This document shows, piece by piece, positions 5,758 to 5,986 of a DNA stretch of 5,986 nt. Location: positions 1-5,986 of the forward strand of contig CAKUEV010000122.1 in NCBI GenBank assembly GCA_934646845.1. The letters run 5' to 3'. Source of the DNA: an uncultured Slackia sp. GTDB taxonomy: Bacteria; Actinomycetota; Coriobacteriia; Coriobacteriales; Eggerthellaceae. Under the pieces are notes generated by a model, which saw only the letters and a program-made list of their open reading frames with translations, was not told the DNA's origin and searched no databases. The translations under genes and the position numbers were made by a program. Every line of letters starts with the position of its first letter. Position 1 is the stretch's first letter.

Positions 5758-5986
5758 ATGTCCAAACCAATCAATGATCGCAAAGTTGCCATTATCGGAT
5801 GCGGATTCGTGGGCTCGTCGAGCGCATTCGCGCTCATGCAGGGCGGCCTGTTCAGCGAAATCGTGCTCGTCGATGTCGACCGAAACCGTGCCGAAGGCGA
5901 GGCGCTCGACATTAGCCACGGCATGCCGTTCGCCCACCCCTGCAAAATCTACGCGGGCGATTACAACGACATCGACGACGCCGCGA
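5758..5986 (+). CDS. ldh: L-lactate dehydrogenase, N-terminal part (runs off window)
   Basis: This NAD-dependent cytoplasmic enzyme reduces pyruvate to L-lactate and regenerates NAD+ during fermentation. Only the first 76 codons are present, and the frame is still open at the window end. They show the Rossmann strand KVAIIGCGFVGSS with the GxGxxG motif (Gly14, Gly16, Gly19), Asp39 at the end of the second strand (IVLVD), which selects NAD over NADP, and EGEALDISHGMPF (46-58), typical of L-lactate dehydrogenases. A related malate dehydrogenase is the main alternative. The substrate-discriminating residues lie beyond the window, so this cannot be fully settled, but the EGEALDISHGMPF block favours lactate. 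The gene is divergent from feoAB and has its own -10 box. Confidence 0.88.
   Translation, partial: MSKPINDRKVAIIGCGFVGSSSAFALMQGGLFSEIVLVDVDRNRAEGEALDISHGMPFAHPCKIYAGDYNDIDDAA

Noticed and set aside
5399..5770. N-terminal extension of feoAB up to an ATG at 5770
   Set aside because: The 124 extra residues are Cys- and Arg-rich with no family resemblance, and they overlap the ldh start and promoter on the other strand. The FeoA domain begins at 5398.
1..5986. Search for tRNA, rRNA, CRISPR, insertion sequences, phage or defence genes
   Set aside because: No cloverleaf, spaced direct repeats, transposase motifs or defence domains were seen on either strand.

Overview
The window is about 6 kb of fairly GC-rich, gene-dense chromosomal DNA with three complete protein genes and the start of a fourth. 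The style (strong purine-rich ribosome sites, a FeoA-FeoB fusion, an acetyl-type MetA, L-lactate dehydrogenase) fits a fermentative anaerobic Gram-positive bacterium. My best guess is an actinobacterium of the Coriobacteriia (Eggerthella/Slackia-like). That rests on general impression and GC content, not on a marker gene, so treat it as tentative.

Layout. Positions 1-142 hold no gene, only the intrinsic terminator of metA (101-134). metA (143-1057, minus) makes an acyl-homoserine and carries the residue associated with acetyl-CoA use. A 433-bp gap (1058-1490) separates it from a divergently transcribed PLP enzyme gene (1491-2768, plus) of the O-acetylhomoserine sulfhydrylase type. Together the two would convert homoserine to O-acetylhomoserine and then to homocysteine, the direct-sulfhydrylation route to methionine. 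The gap contains a plausible plus-strand promoter with a short inverted repeat, and minus-strand hairpins that could form a metA leader.

The PLP gene ends in a strong hairpin terminator (2772-2807). Beyond it lies a long imperfect inverted repeat (2840-2998) at the junction with the convergent gene. That gene (3011-5398, minus) encodes a fused FeoA-FeoB ferrous iron transporter with intact GTPase motifs and membrane gate motifs. A further 359-bp gap (5399-5757) holds its leader and the promoter of the last gene, an L-lactate dehydrogenase (5758 onward, plus), which runs off the window end.

The genes look like ordinary core metabolism (methionine synthesis, iron uptake, pyruvate reduction). 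I see no phage, transposase, CRISPR, toxin-antitoxin or defence genes. The least explained piece of DNA is the 2840-2998 inverted repeat, followed by the metA upstream leader region.
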